DNA from: Chrysomallon squamiferum
Lineage: Eukaryota > Mollusca > Gastropoda > Neomphalida > Peltospiridae
Reading direction: 5' to 3'
Assembly: GCA_012295275.1 (NCBI GenBank)
Contig: CM022671.1
Coordinates: forward strand, 9,535,212 to 9,599,211
DNA length: 64,000 nucleotides
The number at the start of each line of letters is the position of its first letter. The stretch's first letter is position 1. This document shows, piece after piece, positions 50,809 through 63,663 of the stretch. The position numbers and the translations under genes were made by a program. The notes beneath the pieces are model-generated. The model was not told where the DNA came from, did no database searches, and saw only the letters and a list, made by a program, of their open reading frames with translations.

Positions 50809-51104
50809 CAGGGGTTTTCAAACTGTGGTCCGTGGACCACAAGGGGTCCGCAAGTACAAGACAGGGGGTCCGTGGACAGCGAATACTTTTTATGGGCAGT
50901 TTGATTTTATATATTTTTTTTAATCGAAATCTTTTTTCTTATATTTGTAAATGTGAGCGCATGAAATAACAGGTAAATAATTTTGTATTATATCCTAATA
51001 TATCCTAAATAAATGTAAAAATATATGTTATTTTAAGCAAATATTTATTATAAATTTCATAAGCGTTTATAAGGGGGTCCCTAAGGTAAAGCCTGAAATA
51101 TAGG
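50809..51104. mobile_element. Probable hAT-type MITE
   Basis: The left end starts CAGGGGTTTTCAAACTGTGG and contains the hairpin GTGGTCC-GT-GGACCAC, then two GGGGTCCG-type boxes. CAGGGGTT-type ends followed by GTCC-rich hairpins are typical of hAT elements. The right side has GGGGGTCCCTAAGG then AAAGCCTGAAATATAGG, which I read as a decayed inverse of the left end. No 8-bp target duplication can be confirmed, and there is no transposase. Confidence 0.5.
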
Positions 51105-51503
51105 CAACTCATTTCCACAATGCTGTTCAGAGAACATTATTTACAGGGATAGTCTTGAAACAGATGTATGTGTGAATTAATTGATGGGAATGACCCATAT
51201 TGCCTGAAAGAATGGTAAGAAAATGTATACATTTTCCCAGCAATAACACATGTGGACATTGTTAACTATCTTGTTTTTTCACTAAGTACTTATACTGCTG
51301 ATGATCTGAAATCATACCAGTTTGTGTGTGGATAGGTTACTGAGACAGCTGCCATAGAATTTCAAGACAAAATTTTAGTCACTTCATGATTGTGATTGTA
51401 CATCATCACAATCATGTAACTCATGCTTAATTATGTGGGATTAAGTGGGAGCAGTAGTCTGATAATTTCCAAATGAATGCTGTTTTAAATATAGATATGT
51501 GTT

Positions 51504-51505
51504 TG

Positions 51506-51538
<33 letters not shown>

Positions 51539-51660
51539 AACACACACACCTACAAATATACAGATATACAGATATATATTCATACATACATATACATACA
51601 TACATACATACATATATATAAATATGTATGCATACACATCCACACACACACACACACTGA
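51504..51660. repeat. TA, CA and CATA microsatellite cluster
   Basis: Runs of TA, CA and ACATAC follow each other. The minus-strand Cys/Tyr-rich frame across them is a translation artefact. Confidence 0.9.
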
Positions 51661-51853
51661 GGACAAATTTATCACATTTACATTAAAATGTTGTTACTAA
51701 TAAAATTTTCACAAATCAAGGACTGAACAAGGAATTAAAAAGGGGGCTGTAATGTTACCCAGTGAACTCACCACTACAGATAACTAAACTTCAGTATATT
51801 GAAAGTATTAATTTAAAAAAAAAAAAAAAATTGACCTTATTTGTATATTTCAG

Positions 51854-53211
51854 GTACTTCATTCCCAAAGGTTATGGGAAAAGCCTCTGAGACCATGGCT
51901 TATTGCAAGCAAGGGTGGTATGGTGAAGGAAGCTCAATCCAAGTGTATGGTAAGGCTTGGAGAACCCTTTTTGCATATTGCTGCTCTGCTTTTCAGCTTA
52001 GAGGCCACTGTGTGAATTTGAGATTCCAAAACAGTTACTGAAAGTCTGGCTTATTGGATGTTTCCTGCAGCCATTAAGAGTGTGTCTCCATGGAACTAAG
52101 AGATATGGACTTCACATCAGCTAAAGGTTTAAAAAGGAAATTAGATGACAGAAATTATGACTCAAATAATACAACCATCTCCACTTACATCCAAACTGAC
52201 ACTACCATCTCAATGTCAGCTGGACACTCTTTTCAGAAACTTACATTTGACAGGTACAAAGCCACTTCTGTTAGCCACCATCAATCCATACACCAATTCT
52301 TATATTCCTAAATCTGTCACAACAGCCTTTTCTTTATTTCTTAGTGACTTGAGAGATGACAATTGCATTGCTTTGGACTATCCTGATTTACCAAATAAAT
52401 GTAATGAAGTATTAGACATGTCCCTAGATAAGAAGTTCCTTCTTCAAAAGAATGAAAATGGTGATCCATGCATATTATTACCAAGTGCAAAGCTTTTGGG
52501 GATTATTCTTACAAGAAAGCCTGATGGTAGTTATATCAATACAAACAATGCATGAACGAAAAATGAATGTCATTTTAGAATAATCTTTGCAAGAAAAGAA
52601 GAAATAATAGATGTAAATGTGCTTTTCTTTTATTGCACATTTTTGATGACCAAATCTAATGTTATACTCATGTTTTATCATTTCAAGGGGACCATGTAAA
52701 CACTAACATCTATTATCAAGAAGTATGGCATTTCTTTATGGAATTTTATCCCAGTTGGATGACTTTTCTTCACTAGGAGTGCAACCCTGCCTCATGATCA
52801 CTGGTTTACATTCAGACATGCATCTGAATTTCAACCCAGTGAAGCAATTCCAGTTTCTCTCAACATAACATTACGACAGTTCAGAATTTACAAGACTGTG
52901 GCGAGGACTCTGACATGGACACTTCTACCTCAGTTATCACTACAGATGTTGCTCCCTCAACAATCCCATTAAGTTCCCTCCACTTGCAGCTTGATCACTG
53001 CCTCATCTCTCAGCATCAAAATGGTGATAATGGTCTTCTTGGTGATGGAGACATTTTGATCAACGAATTGAGAAATGTATTTGATACTGTTGAAAAATTG
53101 TATCTTGCTGACAAGGACTACTTAGGTAAACCTTTAAGAACATTTATAAAACAGACAAATTCTTTGAAAACAAACTTGGCTCTAGAATCTGCATTACTGT
53201 GGAGTGGGTAA
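51854..53211 (+). pseudogene. Possible terminal exon or pseudogene, product not recognised
   Basis: This is the only stretch of balanced codon-like composition outside transposons. CTTATTTGTATATTTCAG at about 51836-51853 looks like a splice acceptor. An ATG at 52090 opens a 73-codon frame (MELRDMDFTSAKGLKRKLDD...). Overlapping it, another frame (52145-52555) runs 136 codons to a TGA (..KPLLLATINPYTNSYIPKSV, LLPSAKLLGIILTRKPDG). A third segment, 52861-53211, reads VQNLQDCGEDSDMDTSTSVI and ends ..ESALLWSG. The three pieces need frameshifts to join, so this may be a pseudogene or a real exon with sequence errors. The KGLKRK start followed by acidic residues, with the coding region in one exon after a 5' UTR intron, faintly recalls SERTA-domain proteins, but no SERTA core is visible. 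Confidence 0.3.
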
Positions 53212-54436
53212 TCACGGATAAAAGAAAAAAAATGTTTGGTGAGATGCAAGACCACTAAGGTCCAACCAACAACACTAGCTAAACATAAGATGATTGGTGG
53301 GGGAAAAATCATGTTGAGAGTGGTATAGGAGGTAGTGGCGAGAAAGGTTTGAAAAAGATACCTTTCTCATCCCAAGTAATGCCAAGGAGAACAATGTGCC
53401 ATTGTTTGTCTAGATGTGTGGAAAGAAATGAAACAGAGAAGATACACTCTGCATGTACCTTGTTCATGTTGCTAGAGATGACAGTGAATATGCCTTGCTT
53501 GCTCTGCAAAGTAATCTGGTACCTTCTTTGGTTGAGATCATGGCCTTATTCAAATACCCATAACCACCTCTGAAACAGTAGTTATACTTTACACATCAAT
53601 AATACAATGTAAATAAATTAATCATTCTGAAGTTTTATCTTTGTATTGTTTTAGCCTTTGATGCCTTTCTCCCCATAAAAACATTCCATTTCTAATAATT
53701 TGTCCAGGTTTGGGAATCTTTTATTCAGTTACCATATGGTGTTTATTGATTGTGTTCCTTAGAGTGTAATGTCAGTACCATTTGCCTAAACCCTCAACAA
53801 AAATTATTTTTAATACAGAAAACAAGAAAATTAAACAGATAAATTTGGATTATGATTCAGAGGTCTTGAATAATTTGCCTAAAACACAATAGGTGCCCTT
53901 TACTAAAAATGCAGGATACCATGTTGAAAAGGATAAATAAGAAAATGGCACAGAATTCAACAACATCTGTAAGAGACTAAAACTATCATTATTGGTCAGT
54001 TTATGAAAAATAATTATCAATAATAAAAATAAATTAATAATGAAAAAATATAAACAATAAAAATGAAATAATGAAAAAAATTATGCACAACATAAATAAA
54101 ATGAAATATAATATAATATAAATAAATAAATGAAATGAAATGAAATGAAGTGAAAAAATTAAGAAAAATAAATAAATAAATTTAATAAATAAATAAATAA
54201 ATAATTATATAATTTAATTTTACAGAGATATTAGAAACAGGAAATAAGACTCCCAACTGATCATACATTACTCCTGTATGGTGAATGCTAAAATACTGTT
54301 AGCAGTAAACCTCCAGTGACTTTTACTTTCATCATCATACAAGATAAAATGGAATTTTAAATAATTTCATTCCTCAAGCCTGTTGCTTTTACAAACACTT
54401 GAATAATTATGCATATAATCCTAAAGCTCTCTCTCC

Positions 54437-54476
<40 letters not shown>

Positions 54477-55778
54477 TCTTAAAATTATTTTTGTAAGTGT
54501 TAATTTTATTTTGATGATTCAAAAATCAAATTAGTTTAATTAAACTGTTTTCTTTATTATAGCCAAAACAAAAGTTAAAACTGCACAAGTTTGTATAAGC
54601 AGTATGTCTAACTATTGAAGTAACTATATTTTGTTATAATTGAAAATAAATCTGAACATAAAACTCCCTTTCTTCTTTTTTTTATAACTATTTTATCTTT
54701 TTTTCATTATTTTTTTATGTGTTTATTTTTAAATTATGGTTAAATGTTATTTGTGTGGGAGGTTTATGTGGTAAAAATACTACAGGCAATAACAAATGTC
54801 TTGATGATGGTACAATATGATTTAGCTGAACAAGATAAATATTTTCAAACAGGGTCTAAATGATCAATGTTAACTAGCAATGTTACAATTACACACATTT
54901 TGCTGTCTCTGCTTTTCTGGTGATCACTGATAACGTCATTCTCCAGTAGCAGTGGACAGGGAGAGGACCATCAGAAAATGGCCTGCTAACAGCTTATAAA
55001 TAAATTTCAAAAAAATGTCGTTCTTGATGATGTTCTGCACACATTTCTATCCATCCTCGTTTTCAAAAATCTAATTTCTATTAGCCACAAGCATCTCCAA
55101 TATTCTTATGAAAAAAGTTTAAAATTTGCCTTACAAAGCCATCTAAGTAGGCTGAGCAGCTGAGCAGGTGAGCAATTTTTTTAAAAACGCATGCCAAATT
55201 TCATGGAAATATATAATTGTGACATTGTTCAATTGTGATTGATGTTGAACGCAATTCTTTGTTATGATAATGGACATTGCTGCTTGAGTGAATGAGGACA
55301 CATGAAACCAAATGCTTCTTTCCGATTGGTGTTGAGCGTTTGTCTGCATTATTTATAAACTGCATGAATGCTTGTGTTTATACTCTAATTCTGTTCTCAG
55401 CAATTTTTCAATTTCTTTTTTATGTTTCCTTTGGCTTCAACTAAATAAAACATTGTTTACACTTCTCTTTAAACATTTTTAAGGAGATGTAGGCATTTTT
55501 GTCAGGTTTTTTTTAACTCTGGATCACAGTATGTGGCAATGGACATAATAAAACGATAGAAAATAATTGGTACATTTTCCAGCATATGAAATTGCCACAT
55601 CTGCTTCAATTTTCAAGCTATTTAAAAATATGGGTCTCGTTTTGTTTGTTTCTTAAGGCTCTATCCAATGAAATAGGACATTTTCTGGTACCTTAGAGCA
55701 GAATTTCTTTTGTAACATAAATATGTTAGCTATTTGAGGCACAGATCAGAAATAAGTCTTAGTGATTGATATAAAGTT
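53212..55778. other. AT-rich non-coding region
   Basis: No supported coding sequence. It contains an AAATA/AAATG-rich tract at about 54000-54212 and (ATT)n at 54438-54476. The remaining frames are short and without motifs. Confidence 0.6.
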
Positions 55779-55782
55779 TTAA

Positions 55783-56657
55783 CCCTTTGAACCTGCCAGG
55801 CTGGTTTTCTGGCCTCCGTGAGTTTGTTTACACCTAGCAACTATTCAACCAATCAGAGACTGTTTTCCAATCATTTCTGCTCATATACTCAGTCATACTT
55901 CTGGCAAGAAGCTTCGAGCATTTTTTGAACCCACCACGCCGGTTTTTTGGCCTGAACGCATAGTATATATACCCACTTGACCGCTTTACCGGCCTCCGTG
56001 TGGCGGCACTGATAAAAATGACCAACTTACCAAGCTGCATCAGAACAGACATCATTAGAAATGGCCATGTCACCTTATTATGAAGTTTTTTATGTGACTG
56101 CATATAATGCATAAGTAATCATGGGGCATTATAAGCTGCATAATCTACAGGGGAAGGAATATTTACATTCCATGCATTTGTTGAAAAACTCTGCCAAGAA
56201 CTTGTAGGCAATTATCGCCATTTATTACTGGTGAAAGTGCAACAGTACAGACAAATGCCTCCAAGATTATGGACCTCGTGAGGTGAAAAGAGCCCCCTGC
56301 AATAGGTGTGTAGTGTGTCTGGAAAAGCACAACAGGGCCAGAAAACAAAATCGTAGTGCTGCATATAAGGACCTTCAGAAAAGTCAAAAACAGTTTACTG
56401 GTGGAAGTATTGTAAAGCTTTCTTGTGCACTGGGGTACCACAGCAAAATTGCTGGCATGACTGGCACAGAAAAGTTGTTTTGGAGGTAGAAGTGAAAAAT
56501 GCAATAAACAACATGGAATAGATATTGTATTTGTTTATTTATCATAAATGACAACAAAGTACTGGCATGAGAATGCAAATAACTCATAACTGATTTTTGG
56601 CAAATTTTCACTGGGAGCTCAGGGTGAAGATCCTATGTGGTCATAGGGTTCAAAGGG
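55783..56657 (+). mobile_element. Internally deleted piggyBac-type transposon with TTAA flanks
   Basis: The left end reads TTAA-CCCTTTGAACC and the right end GGTTCAAAGGG-TTAA (TTAA at 55779-55782 and 56658-56661). Target site and CCC ends fit piggyBac. At 875 bp it is far shorter than an autonomous element. The left subterminal region holds repeated GGTTTTYTGGCCTCCGTG-like boxes (about 55801-55825, 55937-55955, 55985-56005). The transposase C-terminus remains at about 56160-56490. Confidence 0.85.
56160..56490 (+). pseudogene. piggyBac-type transposase C-terminal remnant
   Basis: Plus-strand pieces read FHAFVEKLCQELVGNYRHL and, in another frame from 56274, REVKRAPCNRCVVCLEKHNR. The C-x2-C-x2-C spacing after a basic run matches the start of the cysteine-rich C-terminal zinc-binding region of piggyBac/PGBD-type transposases. 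The rest of the Cys/His pattern is scrambled and the upstream DDD catalytic core is absent. Several frame changes are needed. It reads toward the right end of the element, as expected for a transposase C-terminus. Confidence 0.7.
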
Positions 56658-56661
56658 TTAA

Positions 56662-57381
56662 GCAAATATGCTGAAATGTTTGACCCTCCTAAGTGTTCTA
56701 ACAATTACAAATCCCATGAAAAGTTAATTTTGATAATTATACAAAATCAACTTAACCTCTCCAATCCTGAAATGGGTTATCATCATCTAACAGCAAAAAT
56801 TTAACCATGGTAAAAAAAAATAAAAAAAAAAAAATAATAATAGCCTTACACTAAACAGATAAAAATCTTATAAACTCAGTTTTAGCAGCAAATACTATAA
56901 TTGATAAAACATCAGAATTGTTACAGTAAAAACATTCCTCAACATTTATGTCAGCCACATAAAATAAGTATGATAATTAAATGAAAAGAACTGGTTTGCC
57001 TCAACCCTATTTTCTAGGAAAAGGCTCTACAAAAAATATTTCACCTTGCAATAAAGGTTCCTGATCTTAAATGTTTTATGGTCAAACGACTAATTAGTCC
57101 AGTGGCGATCATCCAGTACTTATTTCTTTATGTAAGTATATGTTTGAATTTATTTGAATGTGTTTGTTTATTATAACTGTAATGGGATCTGTTGAGATAT
57201 TTCATTGTGATTAAAACAGCAAAAAACACAACCTTTGATTTATGTTGAACTGAGTAGATATATTATGTGCAAGACAAAATGTGATTTTAATAAAGTCCAA
57301 ACAAAAAAGAGAATTAACATTGATTTACAGATGGAATTCATTGGTAATGTTTCAAATGTACATTAACTGACAGTCTTCCAT

Positions 57382-57414
<33 letters not shown>

Positions 57415-57603
57415 GTGCAGTTTATTACTGGTGAAAATTATTAGCTTAAAATATTACTTAGATCTGAAAAAGATACCAAGTAGTTAAGCATTCACAGAAG
57501 CTACTTTTAAATTTGGATAATGTTTTAATTTAATTTTCTGAGTATCTCTTTTCAAACATACTGTCAGTTTGGATTTATTAAATACCCTGTCCTTTCAATT
57601 AAC

Positions 57604-57663
<60 letters not shown>

Positions 57664-59165
57664 TGTGTGTGCATGTGTGTGTTTTAATTCATCGTTTTCT
57701 ACTAGTTCCTGCTCAACTAAATCATTATAGGACATAATTACAACCATTTCCCTGGTCTATCAAAGAGTTCGTAAGTATTCAGAAAACCTTGGCCTCATAA
57801 ATGTATTCATAGGTTCATTTGGAATACGTTGACCATGTACATCTTAATGCCTGAAGTTTTCTGCAATCAGATTATGTTGGAACATTTTCATTCCTTATGG
57901 AATACAGTGAGTCTGCTATACCAAACACCCAATCATTATTGCAAATGATGTCAATAAAAACTGTCCATGCCTGTGCATGTGCCAGTGGTGAGGGGGGTTT
58001 GAATCAACTTAACTCTTGACAGGTAACCTGTTAGCACCTGTCTACATCCAAAGAATAAATCTGTATAAAAACTTTCCAGATGTTTGATTCGGTGGGTCCC
58101 TTGACAATATGTAATAATTTAATTGCAGTAGTTTTTAATAAAACTGAAATAAGCTGTGTTTCCTTCTTTTGTGTTGCAAAAAAATTAAAAATTAAAAAAA
58201 TAAATAAATAAAAAATAACCAAAAGTTGTACAGCAAGCAGCCTAATAGGCCAATCAAAAAAAAAAAAATCTGAAGTGCGTACCCTGATGCGTGTTTTTTA
58301 TCCTTTGAATTCTCATAATGGTTTTAACTCTCTGAAACAAAATAACTGTGGTAACACAGAAAATCTAATAGTGATATCAGAATAGCTTTTAAGAATAAGT
58401 GTTTGTATGAGTGTGTCTAGATTATATAAAAATCTTGTCCACCAAGAAAAGAACCCTTTACCTCAGTAAGAGGGAATTGCTGGAACTGGAAATAATAAGG
58501 ACAGACCAATTAACTTCAGCCTGATACAAGAAAGGAAAACAATTGACAGCAGTGTATCATTACAGCATTCAGATACAACAGAATGATGTCACATAATGAA
58601 CTAATTAAAATATAATTAATTAGCATCAGTATTCTCAAAGTAAAGTTAAGGATTTTCAGATTTAACAAAATGATACACAATGAAATTATCTGTATCAAGA
58701 CTTGACAAAGCACATAGAAAGAGGGATAGGCCAGACTTGGAGTAAAAACAAATAGCAATAATAATGACTGCCAACTAACTCTAGCCAATTAACTCTAGCC
58801 TAAGAAAGATTAAGACAAACAACAAAAGGTCTCACAGAAAAAATACTGTCTTATACTGCAATTAGCCCATGAAGTTTCATGTTTCATGTTACATATTTTA
58901 AAAGTGGCTGAACAATGTTGAAGAAATTAAAAACCTACTTATAAACACTGAGAATCAGAATAAAGAAATCACTAGAAATGTACCATCAAGAAATTCAGTT
59001 TTGAAAGTGATCATTTGAATTCATCATTAAGCTAGATGAAAATAAAAATTCTTATTGATATAAATATACATTGAAAATGTATTGTTTACTATTTGGTGAA
59101 AATAATGGCTTATTTGTGAAAAACTCTGACCTGATATGTATATTTATTTAGTATCACTATATATA
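56662..59165. other. AT-rich non-coding region
   Basis: No supported coding sequence. It contains a T run at 57385-57413 and a long GT microsatellite. Two loosely similar segments at about 58500 and 58780 share CCAATTAACT and AGCCT wording. Short frames have no motif. Confidence 0.6.
57606..57681. repeat. (GT)n microsatellite
   Basis: About 27 uninterrupted GT units are followed by a degenerate GAGTGTGTGTGCATGTGTGT tail. Alternating purine-pyrimidine DNA of this length can adopt Z-form; that is general knowledge. Confidence 0.95.
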
Positions 59166-60328
59166 TTGGGTTGAGGAATAAATCATTGCTGTTCATAATT
59201 GATTAAAATTTTGTTCCATTTCAGGGTATTAAAATGGCATATTGCTATTTGCATTGAATTGTGATGGGAAGAATGTGATAGCCACTAAAGCTGCTCGTGA
59301 GATTTGTTCTGTGTATGGAGAAGATGCTATGACAGAAAGGACAGCACAATGGTGGTTTACACATTTCAAAAATGGTAACTTCAACCTGAATTTTCTGGTC
59401 ACCCCATTACATTTGATGAAGAACAGATGAATCAACTTCTCCATGAAAATCTGCATCAATCAACCAGAGAACTGGCCGAACATTTGGTGTGTGATCAGAA
59501 GATGTGAATCACCTTCATTTGATGGGGAAAGTTCAAAAACTCAGCACAATGGTTCCACGTGCTTTAAGTGAAAACAACAAATTACTGCATTCTGTGATTG
59601 CTGCCAGATTGCGTGCTCATCACAGGTTTACTGCTTCAAACAAAGACAGATTTCTTTATCGCATCATAACTGGAGTTGAAAAGTGGTGTGTTTACGTCAA
59701 TGTGAACCGTCGAAAAGAATAGTTCAGCCCAAGAAAACAAACTACACTCGAGTAAAGCAGGGGTTTCATCCTCAAAAGACAATGTTGTGTTTATGGTGGG
59801 ATTATGAAGGTATAAATCACTATGAGCTTCTGACGAATAACGAAGCAGTCAAAGCAGACCTCTATGTTCAACAAATGTATTGACTTAACAAAGCGATTCA
59901 TGAAAAGTGACCTCATCGACGTTATGGCATCCTTTTACAACATGATAATGCCTGACCTCACACTACCAATATGACAAAAGCTGCAATCCAAACTCTCAAT
60001 TGGGAAGTCCTGCCAAATTCTCCATATTCTCCAGACTTGGCTCCATCAGACTTTCATCTTTTCCAATCGCTATACAACAGTTTGCATGGGGATTTCTTCA
60101 ATACTGACATGGAATTAAAAACATGGTTAGACCAATTTTTTAACTCAAAACCTAGAGATTTTTATTGCTGAGGCATCAAAAAACTTGTTGACCATTGGGA
60201 AGAAGTGGTAAATAACAAAGGAGAATACATTATTGATTAAATTACATCTTGTTATCAGTTAAGCTTAAGTTTTCATCTATGTAATGATTAAATTTAATTT
60301 AACCGCAATGACTTATTCCTCAACCCAA
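59166..60328 (+). mobile_element. Mariner-type transposon with both terminal inverted repeats
   Basis: The left end TTGGGTTGAGGAATAAATCA (59166 on) is matched by the inverse right end TGACTTATTCCTCAACCCAA (ending 60328). About 28 bp of inverted repeat differ at about two positions. Both ends are flanked by TA (59164-59165, 60329-60330), the tc1/mariner target duplication. At 1,163 bp it has nearly the full length of a mariner, so little has been deleted. The transposase inside is disrupted. Confidence 0.95.
59234..60240 (+). pseudogene. Mariner transposase, frameshifted and catalytically altered
   Basis: Segments in order: N-terminal helix-turn-helix (REICSVYGEDAMTERTAQWW, about 59300), middle part (ALSENNKLLHSVIAARL, FLYRIITGVEKWCVYVNV), WDYEGINHYELL, GILLQHDNA, then YSPDLAPSDFHLFQSL and a C-terminus ending GEYIID with TAA at 60238-60240. 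The catalytic triad should be D..D34D. The second and third Asp are present, in QHDNA and APSD, with 34 positions between them. The first, normally Asp in TGDEKW, is Val (TGVEKW). Several frameshifts and an in-frame TGA after HDNA also disable it. In the family the enzyme cuts and pastes the element at TA sites. Confidence 0.92.
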
Positions 60329-60330
60329 TA

Positions 60331-60838
60331 TATAAATATATATATTTCATTATGTAGTAATATTAAATTAAAGTATGGAAACTTTAATAATAAAAAAATC
60401 AGCTCTATTATATAGTATCTTCACATTCGTTATGTATTAAATTTATATATATGTGTAAGCATGTGTGTGAATACATAATATATGGATAACTGTGTATGCT
60501 CAATTAAATATGTGTGAATGTGTTTATTGTGGGGGTATATGAAAACAACAAGCAGTAAAGCAACTGTTTTTGTTTCTTCTTACTTGTTACAAAAAACATT
60601 CTATGTATTGATCTGCGATTAGGTTATATGTATAGTTACACATTATTACTTCTCTATTTTACATAACTTAGAGGTAATGTCTTATCTTCCATTTATAACT
60701 GATCTTAAATCATATATTTCCAAATATTATCAAAAAATAAAATAAAATAAAATATATAATTAAAAAAGTTAAAAACAGAAAATTAATAAACAGTTTAACT
60801 TGTTTTCTTTCTGGGTTGTGTTACATTTCAAAGATTGT

Positions 60839-60872
<34 letters not shown>

Positions 60873-62385
60873 GGAGAAACAGTAATATACAAGACCAGTA
60901 ATATTAATGAACAGAATTAAGGTGACACCAAATATGCATATAACCAAAATGACATGTGATCCTGCAGTCTCATAAAGTAGTAAACAAGAAATACAACTTA
61001 TGCATCATAACTACAATATAACATTACTAACATATACAGCATAAATTACTCTCTAATGAAAAAAATACTGGTTCACTTACACAGACTATACATAAATCTG
61101 TCACTGATTCTTAACATCTTAATATCTTTTTCATCCACATTTCCTTTCTTGGATTCCTTTTCTAAATATATTTTTTTTTGTTGATGCCTTTCAAATGATT
61201 TTTTTTCAGTCTGCAGCATATCTATCTTCTCCATGCAACAGCATATCTAGTGAAAGAAGGGGGAATAAAAGTTTATTATTCATGTAAATCCCATAATTAC
61301 ATTTTAAAAAATAATTATAAAATTAAAATAGAAATTAATAAATTAAAAGCATTGGTTTACAGTCACATGACATGTTTTAACCAATCACTGTTGCTTATTC
61401 AACATCATCTTGGCTGAGTTTTTTTGGATAGCATGGCCTCTGTTTCAAGCTGATAATTCACAGAAACGGCTGACAATTTAAAAATTGGTATACCACAGCA
61501 CTGTGTGAAAGCTGAGCTTTCTGCTGGAACACAGAATGTCAACAAAGGTTCAAAATGGTGGAAGATGTATATATATATATATATTATATTCGAACAGGAG
61601 TATTTTTTCAATAAAGTGAATGTTATCTAAGGCAATAAACGGGTATTACAAAAACATCTTTTTATCACATTTATTTACAATAAAACCAAGCAGATAACCA
61701 ATGAATATGACTTTGACAAAATTGGAAATTCATGAAAAACAAAATTTCTTCAGTTTTTAGTGATGTTAAAAACTGCATTTCCCTTCAAGGTAATCAAATT
61801 TTAAAAAATAATGTTATATTACTTATTCATGACAGAGCCTGTGCAGTATCACATTCAAAGTCCATTTCCAGTTAATACTGAGCACAAGAAGCTAACCGAT
61901 AACTGAAAAAAAAAAAAAAAATGTTTTTTCAATTTATACAACTCAGTGGTATGTAATATATTTAGTAAAACGAAAACATTAGGATGATGAATTTATATTT
62001 TAGGACAAAGTATCATTCATTAAGTAATTCATTAATTCATTAATTCATTTCTGAACTCGGTAATTGCTTAGATAAAAATTAAATTGAGAAAAACTAAATA
62101 TAAAACATAATAAACTGAAATTACAATGTTCTAGCAGATTAATGTTATAACTGGAACCCACCAGAAAAGAACATTCAGACGTAGTTTGTACCCATTAAAT
62201 TGGAGAAATCTTAAGCTAATTTTTTTAGCAGACGCAATTTGTGTCGTTACGAGTTATCGTTCCTGTAATTCCATGGGCCTGTGACTGATAAACTTGGGCC
62301 AATATATTCCAAATTACTGATAGTAAAAACTCCACCTATTGTTTATGCCACCAAATTTAATTTTCTTCGAATACAAGATGGAATA

Positions 62386-62418
<33 letters not shown>

Positions 62419-62518
62419 CAATTACTTCTGCATTTTTAAAAGCACATGCACTATCTGGTACACTACATTCGTTATTAAATAATTTAATATAAGCGCAATA
62501 GGAAGGGTCACCAGTTGC

Positions 62519-62570
<52 letters not shown>

Positions 62571-62660
62571 ACTTTTAAGTTTAATTTATTTTATTTTATT
62601 TTTTACCTATTTTATGTATATATATATATATTTTTTTTTTTTTTTCGAAGGTGATATATT
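60331..62660. other. AT-rich non-coding region
   Basis: No supported coding sequence. It holds T runs at 60841-60868 and 62388-62419, a short AT run at about 61568-61587 and (ATT)n at 62519-62569. No motifs are seen in the remaining short frames. Confidence 0.6.
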
Positions 62661-62727
62661 TACGGAGGCTTTCCTGGTCATGTCAGAAATACTTTGTGTC
62701 TCAAGAATTGTATACGCTGCAGCCGTG

Positions 62728-62758
<31 letters not shown>

Positions 62759-62891
62759 TTAGCATGCTAATAATTTTCTTGTTTTTCTCAAAAAAATTAT
62801 TATTTATTTAGTTATTTTTTTGTTTAATTATTTATATTTGTTTGTGTTTTGTTTTTTATTATTAATATAGTAAAGTTTAGTCGGATACTAA

Positions 62892-63473
62892 TCAGTTTCT
62901 TTTGTTTTTATAAAATTTATGTTTCTTTTTCTTTTTTTTTTTTTTCATTACGCAACAGACACAACAATAAATAAAAATTCTGCCTTTTCTTTGACAGCGA
63001 TGCCAACATGGCTGATACCCCCCCCCGCAAAAAAAATCAATATTTTTATTGACGTTAGATAATAAGACACACTTCCGTGTAACTATCGCAATCAAGGGAT
63101 GCTCCAAATGCATGTTCTGTAAAGCGGGATCACATGAAAGTGAGTTTGTGAATATAATGCATTTGGATGCAAAGGAATGTTTAATTTCTTCCAGGGCTTT
63201 GAGAATAGCCTGAAATTCAGCAGTGAAAACCGATGCCGAATAACACAACCTTATGTCCGACAGAAAAACTTGAGCACAATCCACAGAATTCCTATCCCGC
63301 AATCCATCCGTATAAACAGGGATATAATCACGGAATCTTTCTTTTACTTCTATGAAAAGTTGATGATAAATGATAGGATCTGTGCCATCTTTTCTAAGAT
63401 GCATAAGATCCAGCACAATGCTAGGTAGCTTAACACACCATGGTGGAAGAACAAAATGTGTAGATGTTTCCAA
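62892..63473 (-). pseudogene. LINE RNase H domain, third acidic residue replaced
   Basis: A 193-codon minus-strand frame holds the RNase H blocks: IPVYTDGLRDRNS (Asp at about 56), SVFTAEFQAILKALEEI (Glu at about 86) and SKCIIFTNSLSC, where FTDS is expected (Asn at about 110). The third carboxylate is therefore lost. After about residue 145 the frame departs from the expected sequence and ends in poly-Lys from a T-rich tract. In the family this domain removes RNA from the RNA-cDNA hybrid. The upstream part FIEVKERFRDYIPVY matches copy A. Confidence 0.85.
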
Positions 63474-63663
63474 ATGTCTGAAAAATCAATGCTGGAAGCA
63501 GTTAAAATTTGCTGATGTGAATACCAAATGTTTTAATGACATTCGGCCTTTCATCAACCTCACATATTTGTTGTCAAATATCTTGTCATGTCAGGATGTG
63601 TTGGTAAAGTTGGTCTGACTCTCCATTCAGTACTGCCAATAACTTCTAAAATATTGGGGTCTT

